DNA of 64,000 nucleotides from Anaerococcus ihuae (GTDB lineage: Bacteria > Bacillota > Clostridia > Tissierellales > Peptoniphilaceae): assembly GCF_928368155.1 (NCBI RefSeq), contig NZ_CAKMRU010000001.1, forward strand, positions 626,001 to 690,000, read 5' to 3'. Of this stretch, positions 18,442-30,860 are shown piece by piece (the first letter of the stretch is position 1; each line of letters begins with the position of its first letter). The notes beneath the pieces were generated by a model. It was not told where the DNA came from. It saw only the letters and a program-made list of their open reading frames with translations, and did not search any database. A program made the translations under genes and the position numbers.

Positions 18442-19860
18442 CATCTCTCCTATTCTTTCTTTTAATAAGGCATTTACTTGTTGAGGATTAGCCTTACCCT
18501 TTGTTTTTTTCATACATTGGCCAACCAAAAATCCAAACGCTCTGTCTTTTCCGTTTTTAATATCTTCAACGGATTGTGCATTTTCACTCAAAACTTCTTT
18601 TACTACATCTTCTAGAAAACTTTCATCGTTAATTTGAAGAAGATTTCTTTCTTTAGCAAGTTTCTCTGGATTTTCATTTGATTCAAAAATTTCTCTTAAT
18701 AATTTTTTACCAACATTATTATTTATTTTATTAGATAAAACTAAATTGATTAAGTTAGCAAAATTTTCTACAGACAAATTCATTTGGTCAGCTTCAATCT
18801 CACTTTCATTTAAGCGTCTTGAAAGCTCTGTTAATATCCAGTTTGAAACTTCCTTAGGATTTTTTACCAAATCATTTGTTTTTTCAAATAGATTTGCAAG
18901 CTTCCTATCGTTTGACAAAAGTCCTGCATCATAGTCTGAAAGTTTATATTCTTCCATATACCTTTTTGCTTTTGCTTCAGGCAATTCTGGTAAATTTTCT
19001 TTTATTTCATCAATAAATTCTTTACTTAGCTCAATTCTTGGTATATCAGCTTCTATAGAAAACCTATAATCATTAGCAGTTTCTTTAGTTCTCATAGAAA
19101 TTGTGCTTTGAGAATCATCATCCCATCTTCTAGTTTCTTTTACAGATTCTTCTCCGTTTTCTAGGATTTTTTTATGTCTATCAGTTTCAAATAAGAGGGC
19201 ATCTTCAATAGCCTTAATTGAGTTTAGGTTCTTAATTTCAGAAATAGCTGTTCTATCACCATTTTCAAGATTTTCTAAATTTATATTTACATCACAACGC
19301 ATTTGCCCTTCTGCCATAATACAATCAGAAACGTCTAAAAATCTTAAAGTTTGAGCTAATTTTTCAACAAATTCTCTTGCTTGTTTTGCAGATTTTAAAT
19401 CTGGTTCAGTAACAATTTCAATTAGAGGAAGTCCTGCCCTATTGTAATCCATTAAGGTGTTGTTATTTTCATCATGATTAGATTTTGCAGTGTCTTCTTC
19501 CATATGAATTGAATTTAATCTTATTTCATCCCCATCACTTAAAATTATATGACCGCCTACTGCATATGGTTCGTCTTGTTGGGTTATTTGATATCCCTTT
19601 ACAAGGTCTGGATAAAAATATTTTTTTCTATCCATTTTCATAGACTCTCTTATATCACAATCAAGAGCAAGACCTGCTTTTATTGCATATCTTACAGCTT
19701 CCTTGTTTATTAAGGGTAAAGTTCCTGGATGACCTAAACAAATTGGGCAAGTATTTGTGTTTGGTATAGCTCCAAATTCATTTTTACAGGAACAAAACAT
19801 TTTTGTTTTTGTAGATAATTCTACGTGAATTTCTAATCCTATAATAGTTCTAGTTTTCAT
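18439..19860 (-). CDS. gatB: Asp-tRNA(Asn)/Glu-tRNA(Gln) amidotransferase subunit B
   Basis: tRNA-binding and phosphorylating subunit of GatCAB, which converts Glu-tRNA(Gln) (and Asp-tRNA(Asn)) to the amidated form. It has 473 residues, starting TRTIIGLEIHVEL, with the zinc-type CPICLGHPG motif near 37 and the helical YqeY-like tail at the end. It overlaps gatA by 11 bases. Gene order gatC-gatA-gatB is canonical. Confidence 0.97.
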   Translation of the reverse strand: MKTRTIIGLEIHVELSTKTKMFCSCKNEFGAIPNTNTCPICLGHPGTLPLINKEAVRYAIKAGLALDCDIRESMKMDRKKYFYPDLVKGYQITQQDEPYAVGGHIILSDGDEIRLNSIHMEEDTAKSNHDENNNTLMDYNRAGLPLIEIVTEPDLKSAKQAREFVEKLAQTLRFLDVSDCIMAEGQMRCDVNINLENLENGDRTAISEIKNLNSIKAIEDALLFETDRHKKILENGEESVKETRRWDDDSQSTISMRTKETANDYRFSIEADIPRIELSKEFIDEIKENLPELPEAKAKRYMEEYKLSDYDAGLLSNDRKLANLFEKTNDLVKNPKEVSNWILTELSRRLNESEIEADQMNLSVENFANLINLVLSNKINNNVGKKLLREIFESNENPEKLAKERNLLQINDESFLEDVVKEVLSENAQSVEDIKNGKDRAFGFLVGQCMKKTKGKANPQQVNALLKERIGEM

Positions 19861-21259
19861 CTCTTTTCCTTTCGAAAGTTTCGCAAGCGTTTATTATATC
19901 TTTATCCTTAAATCTATCTCCAATAATTTGAATACTTCCAGATATTCCTTTTCTAACTGGAATAGATATTCCACAAGATCCTGTTAAATTTACGCATACA
20001 TTAAAAATATCTGAAGTAAAATCTTTTAATGGATCATCAGTATATATTCCTAATTTTGATGGAAGATCTACTGTTGTTGGGGTAATTAATAGATCATAGT
20101 TTTTAAATATTTCTTTAAATTCTTCCACTATTAATGTTCTTAATTTTAGTCCTTGCTTGTAAATTCTTTGGTCATCTTCACTTGATAAATACATAGTTCC
20201 AAGAGCTATTCTTCTTTGAACATTTTCTCCAAAGCCTTCTGACCTATTTTTTATAAATAATTCTTCAACATTCTTGTACTCGTCAGTTTGGTGACCATAC
20301 CTAATTCCATCAAATCTTGATAAATTGCTTGAAACTTCTGAACTCATTACAACATTATAAACTTCATTTGCATATTTAGAATATTTTAAATATATTGGAC
20401 AAATTTCTGCGCCCATATCTTTTAAAATTTCTATTGCTTTTTTATAATCTTCTTCTACTTCCTTATCCAAATTATATACATTATTTTCATTTTTAATTAC
20501 AGCAATTTTTTTTCCAGAAAAATCATAATTTTCTTTTTCAAAATTATAATCTTCAAGACTTGCTGTCATATCAAATTTATCTGGGCTTTGACTTGCTGAT
20601 GCAAGAGATCTTAAATCACTAACATTTTTTGCAAATAAAGAAACTTGATCAAGGCTATTTGCCATTGAAACAACCCCATACCTACTCATAAGAGAATAAG
20701 TTGGTTTGTATCCAATAATATTACAATAGCTTGCAGGTTGTCTTACAGATCCACCTGTATCCGTTCCTAAAGAAACTAATACATCACCTTTTGCTACACT
20801 AACTGCAGAACCTGATGAAGATCCTCCTGGAATTAAATTTTCATCTAAGGGATTTTTTATTGGTCCAAAATATGAAGTTTCTCCTGATCCTCCCATAGCA
20901 AATTCATCCATATTTGTTTTTGCAATTATTATAGCATCTTCTTTTAGTAAATTCTCAACAACTGTAGCATTATAAACAGGTTCAAAATCTTTAAGCATTT
21001 TTGATGCACAAGTTAATTTCATATTTTTGTAGGAAATATTATCTTTTACGCTTACAGGAATACCAAATAATTTTCCTAACTCTTTCCCGTTTTTTAATTT
21101 TTCATCTAAAAATTTTGCTCTTTCTAGACTATCATCTTCATTAAAAGAAATATATGCATTAAATTCATCATTTTTTATTTTTTCTAAAACATTTTTTGTA
21201 TTTTCGTAGACTGAAATTTCTTTATTTTTAAATTTATTAATAGTATTTTGAATATCCAT
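19850..21259 (-). CDS. gatA: Asp-tRNA(Asn)/Glu-tRNA(Gln) amidotransferase subunit A
   Basis: Amidase-signature glutaminase subunit of GatCAB. It has 469 residues. The catalytic Ser-cisSer-Lys set is visible: Lys in VSVKDNI near 76, GGSSSGSA near 150 and GTDTGGSVRQPAS near 172. It lies nine bases after gatC. Confidence 0.97.
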   Translation of the reverse strand: MDIQNTINKFKNKEISVYENTKNVLEKIKNDEFNAYISFNEDDSLERAKFLDEKLKNGKELGKLFGIPVSVKDNISYKNMKLTCASKMLKDFEPVYNATVVENLLKEDAIIIAKTNMDEFAMGGSGETSYFGPIKNPLDENLIPGGSSSGSAVSVAKGDVLVSLGTDTGGSVRQPASYCNIIGYKPTYSLMSRYGVVSMANSLDQVSLFAKNVSDLRSLASASQSPDKFDMTASLEDYNFEKENYDFSGKKIAVIKNENNVYNLDKEVEEDYKKAIEILKDMGAEICPIYLKYSKYANEVYNVVMSSEVSSNLSRFDGIRYGHQTDEYKNVEELFIKNRSEGFGENVQRRIALGTMYLSSEDDQRIYKQGLKLRTLIVEEFKEIFKNYDLLITPTTVDLPSKLGIYTDDPLKDFTSDIFNVCVNLTGSCGISIPVRKGISGSIQIIGDRFKDKDIINACETFERKRDEN

Positions 21260-21268
21260 ATTTTCTCC

Positions 21269-21547
21269 TTAAAGTTTCCAATCCAACCTAAAATAACCAT
21301 ATTCTGTATCTTTTGCATTTTTAAGAGCATCTTTCCTGTCTAGAGATTTACCTACAACATCTTCTCTTAATATTGCATTATGATTATCTAACATTTCTGT
21401 CATTTTTACATTTTCACAATCCACATCAAATATATGGTCTATAAAATCTAAAATTGTATTATATTTATCGGAAATTTTGTCTATATCTTGGTTGGATAAA
21501 TCAAGATTTGCTAGTCGATAAATTCTTGTAACTTCACTTTTATCCAT
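21269..21547 (-). CDS. gatC: Asp-tRNA(Asn)/Glu-tRNA(Gln) amidotransferase subunit C
   Basis: Small 92-residue subunit that wraps between GatA and GatB. It has the typical RLANLDLS start, the IDHIFDVDCENV middle and a C-terminal segment ending GYFRLDWKL. It lies two bases after ligA, and gatA follows nine bases later. Confidence 0.93.
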   Translation of the reverse strand: MDKSEVTRIYRLANLDLSNQDIDKISDKYNTILDFIDHIFDVDCENVKMTEMLDNHNAILREDVVGKSLDRKDALKNAKDTEYGYFRLDWKL

Positions 21548-21549
21548 AA

Positions 21550-25744
<4,195 letters not shown>

Positions 25745-25768
25745 TCTTCACATCCTTTCATCCTTATA

Positions 25769-25797
25769 ATTATACCATAAGAGTTGGACTAATCTAA
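25769..25797 (-). promoter_or_regulatory. Promoter of the pcrA operon
   Basis: A perfect -10 TATAAT (plus-strand ATTATA 25769-25774) is preceded by TGG, an extended -10. A weak -35 lies 17 bases upstream. It starts a short leader of about 18 bases before the pcrA ribosome site. Confidence 0.7.
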
Positions 25798-25839
25798 GAT
25801 ATGAAAATAATTTATATTTTTTCTTTTACTATTATTTTA

Positions 25840-25887
25840 AAAAAAATTAAAAGAAAAACGAACTTATCTTTTTAGATAAATTCGTTT
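25840..25887 (-). terminator. Strong terminator, now separated from yerC by the IS element
   Basis: A 14-bp stem (arms 25856-25869 and 25874-25887, one G-U pair, 4-base loop) is followed on the minus strand by TTCTTTTAATTTTTTTT. It faces minus-strand transcription arriving from yerC, but about 770 bases of IS-related sequence now lie between. Confidence 0.8.
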
Positions 25888-25940
25888 AATCTTTGTCCAC
25901 TTAAGTGAGTTGAGCGAACAAAAGAGAGCGAAACAAAAAA

Positions 25941-25959
25941 CCACCTGCTATGCAGGTGG
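25941..25959. repeat. Left-end subterminal hairpin of the IS200-type element
   Basis: An 8-bp perfect stem CCACCTGC / GCAGGTGG with a 3-base loop. IS200/IS605 transposases recognise such imperfect palindromes near each end; this role is inferred from position. Confidence 0.7.
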
Positions 25960-25992
25960 AGGGATTTAGCTTTAGCTTCAAGCACCAAGAAA

Positions 25993-26044
25993 ACCTCCTT
26001 AAAGTATAATTGTGATAGTCACATGCACAATTAAACAAGGAGGT
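25993..26044 (+). promoter_or_regulatory. 5' leader hairpin that can hide the tnpA ribosome site
   Basis: ACCTCCTT (25993-26000) is complementary to AAGGAGGT (26037-26044), the tnpA Shine-Dalgarno sequence five bases before the ATG. Inside, AATTGTG pairs with CACAATT, and an alternative TGTGA/TCACA hairpin competes. Salmonella IS200 is known to keep transposase low by a similar sequestering stem. Confidence 0.7.
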
Positions 26045-26048
26045 AATC

Positions 26049-26519
26049 ATGGATAAAAATACTTTATCGCATACAAGCTGGAGATGCAAATATCATATAG
26101 TTTTTGCACCCAAATATAGAAGACAAGTAATATACAGACAACTAAGAAAAGATATAGGTAGCATACTTCGATAATTATGTTCAAGAAAAGGAATAAAAAT
26201 AATAGAAGCAGAGCTATGTCCAGATCATGTACACATGTTGGTAGAAATATCACCAAAATATTCAATATCACAAATAATGGGATATTTAAAAGGAAAAAGT
26301 TCACTGATAATATTTGATAGACACGCAGATTTAAAATATAAATATGGAAATAGACACTTTTGGTGTAGAGGATACTATGTAGATACAGTGGGAAGAAATG
26401 AAAAGAAAATAAAAGAATATATACAAAATCAATTAAAAGAAGATTATTACACTGACCAAATAAGTATAAAAGAATACTATGACCCGTTTACGGGAGAGTC
26501 AGTAAATAAAAACAAATAA
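26049..26519 (+). pseudogene. tnpA: IS200 TnpA transposase with in-frame stop at codon 42
   Basis: Read from ATG 26049 the frame encodes an IS200 Y1 (HUH) transposase of 156 residues. It begins SHTSWRCKYHIVFAPKYR and includes the HUH metal pair His60/His62 (PDHVHML) and catalytic Tyr124 (KEYIQNQ). Codon 42 is TAA (26172-26174), in the sequence ILR-stop-LCSRKG where relatives usually have a basic residue. No frameshift is needed; only this one codon breaks it. Without readthrough the product ends before the catalytic histidines. A restart at the internal ATG 26235 begins just after His62 and would be inactive. Confidence 0.88.
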
Positions 26520-26523
26520 AAAA

Positions 26524-26643
26524 CTGCTTCAGCAGTAGTTGGGATAGTGGTGCATGTGATGGAATATTCGGAGCCCCAATAGGGGGCGTGCCGGTATTCG
26601 CGCCTTATAGGCGCTGTGCAAACTACCAGCTAAGCTGGTAGTT
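26524..26643 (+). repeat. Structured 3' tail of the IS200-type element
   Basis: After the tnpA stop, 120 GC-richer bases contain four hairpins in a row: CTGCT-AGCAG (26524-26535), GCCCC-GGGGC (26573-26587), GCGCC-GGCGC (26600-26614) and AACTACCAGC-GCTGGTAGTT (26621-26643). The last one, followed by TTTTG, is the likely right-end recognition hairpin and may also end the tnpA transcript weakly. The function of the others is unknown. Confidence 0.7.
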
Positions 26644-26655
26644 TTGATTAAAATT

Positions 26656-26976
26656 TTATTTTTTATTTTTCTCTTCTTTTAGATTGTTTGCAATTAATTT
26701 TTCAAGAACTAAATCATATCCATCACTACCATAGTGCAAGGACCTATTTACTCTTGAAATTGTTGCTGTAGATGCTCCTGTTTGCTCTTCTATTTCGCTG
26801 TAAGTTTTTCTTATTTTTAATAATTTAGCAACTTGCAATCTTTGTGAAATAGATTGAAGCTCTCTTGCTGTACAAGCATCTTCAAAAAAATTATAACACT
26901 CGTCTCTATCTTTTAACATCAATATAGCGTCAAAAAATTCATCTAATTCTTTACTTTGTAATTTTGAATCTGTCAT
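26656..26976 (-). CDS. yerC: YerC/YecD family TrpR-like DNA-binding protein
   Basis: 106 residues with a TrpR-like helix-turn-helix. The ELQSISQRLQVAKLL helix and TYSEIEEQTGASTATISRV recognition region match the YerC/YecD family, small regulators next to pcrA in Bacillus. Targets are unknown here. It lies nine bases after fhs and is probably cotranscribed with it. The IS200-type element begins right behind its stop codon, so its normal 3' end is altered. Confidence 0.88.
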   Translation of the reverse strand: MTDSKLQSKELDEFFDAILMLKDRDECYNFFEDACTARELQSISQRLQVAKLLKIRKTYSEIEEQTGASTATISRVNRSLHYGSDGYDLVLEKLIANNLKEEKNKK

Positions 26977-26985
26977 TTTCTTCTC

Positions 26986-28635
26986 CTAAAATAATCCTAT
27001 GATATTTCCATTTTCGTCAATATCTATGTCATATGCTGCAGGTCTTTTTGGAAGTCCTGGCATAGTTAAAATATTTTGAGTAAGTGCGACAATAAAGCCT
27101 GCACCTTTATTTAGTTTAATATCATTAATTGTAATCTCATATTCACTATCTGGATTTAAATTTTTCGGATCATCTGATAGGGAATATTGAGTTTTTGCAA
27201 TACATATTGGTAAATTATTTGAATTTAAATCATTTATTCTTTTAATTTCATTTAAGGCCTTTTTAGAATATTTAACTCCACTCGCCCTATAAATTTCTTT
27301 GGCAATAACTTCAATTTTCTCTTTTATAGGAAGATTTTCATCATATAAAACTTTGAAATTATTTTCTTCTTGGCTTTTTTCTATAATATATTTACAAATA
27401 TCAAGACAGCCTTCTGATCCTTTATGATATACATCACATTCAAAAGCTTTTAATGATAAATCTTCTACAAGTTTTTCCAAAGTTTTTAATTCATTTTCCG
27501 TATCTTGGTCGAATTTGTTGATCGCCACAACGATATTATTTGAGAATTTCTTTAAATTTTCTAAGTGAATTTTTAAATTTTTAAATCCTTTTTTTAATGT
27601 TTCAATATTTTCTTGGTCAATATTTTTTAAATCTTGACCACCATGATATTTTAAGGCTCTTACCGTTGCAACAACTACTGTCATATTTGGTTTTAAACCT
27701 GCTTTTCGACATTTAATATCGTAGAATTTTTCAGCACCAAGATCTGCACCGAAGCCTGCTTCTGTTACAGCAAAATCTGATAAAGAAAGGGCTGTTTTAG
27801 TAGCTATAATTGAATTACAACCATGGGCTATATTTGCAAATGGTCCACCGTGAATTATTGCAGGTGTATTTTCTAATGTTTGGCATAAATTTGGTTTCAA
27901 TGCTTCTTTCATCAAAACACAAACTGGACCTGTTGCTTTTATATCATCTACAGTTACTGCATTTCCATCAATATCATAAGCAACAATCATTTTTGCGACT
28001 TTTTTCTTAAAATCAAATAAATCATTGCTTAAACAAAATACAGCCATCATTTCTGTTGCAACAGTAATATCAAAACCATCTTGTCTAACAATTCCATTTG
28101 TTTTTTTACCCAAACCTACAACAACTTCTCTTAAGGCTCTATCATTTAAATCTACACATCTTTTCCAAACTATATTATTTAGGTCGATGTTTTTTTCATT
28201 TCCTTGATAGATATGATTATCAATCATAGCAGCAACCAAATTAACTGCACTTGTTATTGCATGAAAATCACCAGTAAAATGAAGATTTATATCTTCCATT
28301 GGAATAACTTGGGAATAACCTGCTCCACACGCTCCTCCTTTAATACCAAAAGAAGGTCCTAATGAAGGTTCTCTTAAAACCGAAATAGATTTTTTTCCAA
28401 GCTTATTTAATCCCATAGATAAGGCTACATTCATAGTAGTTTTTCCCTCACCAAAAGGTGTAGGAGAAATTGCCGTTACTAAAACAAGTTTTGAATCCTT
28501 ATTTTTGTCAAATACAGGATTAATTTTCGCCTTGTATTTACCATATTTTTCATAATCTGTAATATTTAGATATTTGGCAATTTCGTCAATATCTTTAATC
28601 TTAGCTTCTCTTGCAATCTCAATATCTTTTTTCAT
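26986..28635 (-). CDS. fhs: Formate--tetrahydrofolate ligase
   Basis: ATP-dependent ligase joining formate to tetrahydrofolate, supplying one-carbon units for purine and formyl-Met-tRNA synthesis. It has 549 residues. The P-loop TPFGEGKTT (near 67), EPSLGPSFGIKGGACGAGYSQV-type segment, HFTGDFHAIT and the final LTMPGLPKRPAA are typical. It has its own strong promoter and is followed by yerC. Confidence 0.97.
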   Translation of the reverse strand: MKKDIEIAREAKIKDIDEIAKYLNITDYEKYGKYKAKINPVFDKNKDSKLVLVTAISPTPFGEGKTTMNVALSMGLNKLGKKSISVLREPSLGPSFGIKGGACGAGYSQVIPMEDINLHFTGDFHAITSAVNLVAAMIDNHIYQGNEKNIDLNNIVWKRCVDLNDRALREVVVGLGKKTNGIVRQDGFDITVATEMMAVFCLSNDLFDFKKKVAKMIVAYDIDGNAVTVDDIKATGPVCVLMKEALKPNLCQTLENTPAIIHGGPFANIAHGCNSIIATKTALSLSDFAVTEAGFGADLGAEKFYDIKCRKAGLKPNMTVVVATVRALKYHGGQDLKNIDQENIETLKKGFKNLKIHLENLKKFSNNIVVAINKFDQDTENELKTLEKLVEDLSLKAFECDVYHKGSEGCLDICKYIIEKSQEENNFKVLYDENLPIKEKIEVIAKEIYRASGVKYSKKALNEIKRINDLNSNNLPICIAKTQYSLSDDPKNLNPDSEYEITINDIKLNKGAGFIVALTQNILTMPGLPKRPAAYDIDIDENGNIIGLF

Positions 28636-28676
28636 TTAAACTCCTATAATTACAATATGTTTTGCTTTTCAAATAT

Positions 28677-28705
28677 ATTATATCAACTTTTCACATTCAG
28701 TGCAA
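28677..28705 (-). promoter_or_regulatory. Promoter of fhs-yerC
   Basis: Minus strand: -35 TTGCAC (28700-28705) and perfect -10 TATAAT (28677-28682), spacer 17. The leader is about 35 bases and ends at AGGAG before the fhs ATG. Confidence 0.85.
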
Positions 28706-28737
28706 TAGTTTATTAAAGTGAATTAAAATTTATTTAT

Positions 28738-29388
28738 TCATCTTTTCCTATTTTCTATAATTTCTATGAAGGTATTTGCCAAATTTTCGTTACGTGCAAG
28801 CAAGGGACCATGTAAATATGATGCAAAAGCATTTTTGTATCTAAATCCTTCAGTAGAATCTTCACCATTGTTTCCGTTTCCAGAAATAACACTCGCAAAA
28901 GCTTGGTTTTTATCTTTTAGATAGGTAACTCCTCCATGGTTTTCAAAACCATGATAAATCTCACCATTTTTCAAATCTTTTATTTCAATATTTCCTACAA
29001 ATCTATTACCTTTTTCTTGATTCTTTGTATAATAATCAAAAATTTTAAGTCCTTCTATTTTTCTATTGTAAGCATCATAATAATATTGACCCATAAGTTG
29101 AAATCCACCACAGATTGCAAGAAAAAGTCCAGCATTTTCAATATATTTTTTTATATTCTCTTTTTTATTTTCCAGATCTTTTTCTACAATAGACTGTTCA
29201 TAATCTTGACCACCACCAAAAAATACAAAATCATATTTATCAGGATCAAATTTATCATCTAAACTTATCACATCAAGATTTACTTTGTGGCCTTTTTTTT
29301 CAGCAAAATATTTTAAGGCCATTACATTACCAACATCACCGTAGGTGTTTAACAAATTTCCATATAAATGGCATATGTTTATAATCAT
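28738..29388 (-). CDS. gatD: Lipid II isoglutaminyl synthase, glutaminase subunit GatD
   Basis: Class I glutamine amidotransferase subunit that supplies ammonia to MurT for amidating D-Glu of lipid II to D-isoglutamine. It has 216 residues. The catalytic nucleophile Cys93 lies in LAICGGFQLMG, with the His in SYLHGPLLARN near 190. Similar CobQ/CobB domains exist in cobyric acid synthase, but this small size plus the adjoining MurT settle the call. It overlaps murT by four bases. Confidence 0.93.
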   Translation of the reverse strand: MIINICHLYGNLLNTYGDVGNVMALKYFAEKKGHKVNLDVISLDDKFDPDKYDFVFFGGGQDYEQSIVEKDLENKKENIKKYIENAGLFLAICGGFQLMGQYYYDAYNRKIEGLKIFDYYTKNQEKGNRFVGNIEIKDLKNGEIYHGFENHGGVTYLKDKNQAFASVISGNGNNGEDSTEGFRYKNAFASYLHGPLLARNENLANTFIEIIENRKR

Positions 29389-30716
29389 TTAAGTTTTAAA
29401 ACCTCCCTCAACCTTAACATGGCAGTATAGGTAGAAAGTATATAAATTTTTTTAGTTACCTCACTCTTTATATTTTCTAAAATTTCATTTTCAAAATCAA
29501 ATTCCTTTATCTCACCATCAAATATATCAGCAATTTCAAGTCTTCTTTTCATATCTTTTTTTCTTGTTCCTGAAACTTTTATTCTTTTTATATTTAATTT
29601 TTTCAACCTCTCATAATAAGAATCATAAATCCAAGACACATCTGTACCATCAGCGTAATTATCATTTAATAGACAATACAAGCTAATTGGTTCATTTTCT
29701 AATAGCATGAGATTTATTATTTGATTTAAACCTGTTGGATTTTTAACAAGATTTATAATTAATTCTTTATTTTCAATATTAATTACTTCTTGCCTTCCAA
29801 AAACGTGTTCTTGAAATTTTAAACCATCAAATATTTTTTCATACGGAATTTCTAATTCTTTTGCCAAAGCTATGGCACTTAGGGCATTATATATATTATA
29901 AAATCCTCCAATTTGAGTTTCATACTTTTCACCATTTACTATAAATTTTGAAAAATTAGCATCCATAGATAATATTTCACTAATATTATAAGAAAGTTCA
30001 GGAGAATGAAAATCACAATTTGGACATGAAAAGTCTCCCAATGAAGAATAATTTACCAATTTATATTTTAAGATTGAATTACATTTTGGACATAAAATTC
30101 CATCACTATTAAATTCGGCTTCTTTGTCATAATTATCATTGATTTTATTATCTTCTCTAATTCCATAATAAATTGGTTTATATTCTTTTAAATCATCATA
30201 AGAAAAAATAGGTAAGTCACCATTTGCAATGATTTTTACATTTTCGCAATTTTTAAGTCCATCCATAATTTTTTTATAAACATTATAAATTTCTCCAAAC
30301 CTATCCATTTGATCTCTAAAAATATTTGTCAAGATAACATAATCAGGCTTTAAAAATTCACTTATTTTAACTAGGTTAGCCTCGTCCACCTCCAAGACTG
30401 CAATTGTATCCTCATTTTTTGGAACATCTAATAAAACTGTTATAATTCCTTGAATCATATTTGAACCAGAATCATTAGTGAAAACATGTTTATAATATTT
30501 TCTTAAAATATTTGTAACAAAATGTGTAGTCATAGTCTTACCGTTTGTACCAGTAACAAAAATAAATTTTGTATTTTCGCTTAAAGCACTCAAAATATCA
30601 TTATCCAAGTTATAAGCAATTTTTCCTGGCAAACTTGTAGCCTTATGATTAGTCATTTTAAGTAATACTTTACTAAACTTTGCAATTTTAATAATTAATT
30701 TATCTTTTATATTCAT
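29385..30716 (-). CDS. murT: Lipid II isoglutaminyl synthase, Mur-ligase-like subunit MurT
   Basis: 443 residues. An ATP-binding GTNGKTMTT motif near 56 and a Mur-ligase central domain carry an inserted Cys4 zinc ribbon (CPKC ... CPNC, about residues 204-230). The C-terminal DUF1727 domain completes MurT. With GatD it amidates the glutamate of the peptidoglycan stem at the membrane face in the cytosol. The start codon lies only seven bases after a consensus -10 element and has no ribosome site, suggesting a leaderless message. Confidence 0.94.
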   Translation of the reverse strand: MNIKDKLIIKIAKFSKVLLKMTNHKATSLPGKIAYNLDNDILSALSENTKFIFVTGTNGKTMTTHFVTNILRKYYKHVFTNDSGSNMIQGIITVLLDVPKNEDTIAVLEVDEANLVKISEFLKPDYVILTNIFRDQMDRFGEIYNVYKKIMDGLKNCENVKIIANGDLPIFSYDDLKEYKPIYYGIREDNKINDNYDKEAEFNSDGILCPKCNSILKYKLVNYSSLGDFSCPNCDFHSPELSYNISEILSMDANFSKFIVNGEKYETQIGGFYNIYNALSAIALAKELEIPYEKIFDGLKFQEHVFGRQEVINIENKELIINLVKNPTGLNQIINLMLLENEPISLYCLLNDNYADGTDVSWIYDSYYERLKKLNIKRIKVSGTRKKDMKRRLEIADIFDGEIKEFDFENEILENIKSEVTKKIYILSTYTAMLRLREVLKLK

Positions 30717-30722
30717 AAAAAA

Positions 30723-30752
30723 ATTATAACAGATTAAAGGGTAAAAAGTCTA
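30723..30752 (-). promoter_or_regulatory. Promoter of murT-gatD (predicted leaderless start)
   Basis: Minus strand: TAGACT (30747-30752), spacer 18, and TATAAT (30723-30728) preceded by TGT (extended -10). Six T residues then separate the -10 from the murT ATG at 30716, so the predicted first transcribed base is at or beside the A of ATG. Confidence 0.7.
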
Positions 30753-30834
30753 TAATATTTTTATTCAAAATATTTTAAATAATGAGATTAAATTATTTGA
30801 TTTTTGATATTAAATAATTAAAAAAATCAAAAAA

Positions 30835-30860
30835 AATAGACTATAAAAATTAGCCTATTT
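30835..30860 (-). terminator. Terminator of the glucosaminidase gene
   Basis: AAATAGGCTA / TAGTCTATTT forms a 10-bp stem with one G-U pair, followed by T8. The TAG stop codon of the gene (30855-30857) lies in the first arm. Confidence 0.82.

Larger units (their letters stand above)
25890..26650 (+). mobile_element. IS200-type (Y1 transposase) insertion sequence, inactivated
   Basis: The element holds one tnpA-like gene, no tnpB, and no terminal inverted repeats, only subterminal hairpins, as in the IS200/IS605 family. The left side has hairpin CCACCTGC-TAT-GCAGGTGG (25941-25959). The right side has a perfect 10-bp hairpin (26621-26643). Exact ends cannot be fixed without an empty site, so the coordinates are approximate. 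It lies between the yerC stop and a terminator that probably belonged to yerC. The tnpA carries a nonsense codon, so this copy should not move by itself. Confidence 0.85.

Noticed and set aside
25898-25907. Palindrome CACTTAAGTG as an attachment or target site of the IS element
   Set aside because: No matching copy was seen at the right end, and IS200-type elements do not make target duplications; a 10-base palindrome is expected by chance.
25901-26304. Two minus-strand frames of 62 and 85 residues across the IS element
   Set aside because: They lie opposite tnpA and its leader, match no family I recognise and have no ribosome sites.
26235-26519. A 94-residue plus-strand frame as an independent small protein
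   Set aside because: It is the C-terminal part of the nonsense-mutated IS200 transposase in the same frame; it begins just after the second HUH histidine and has no ribosome site.
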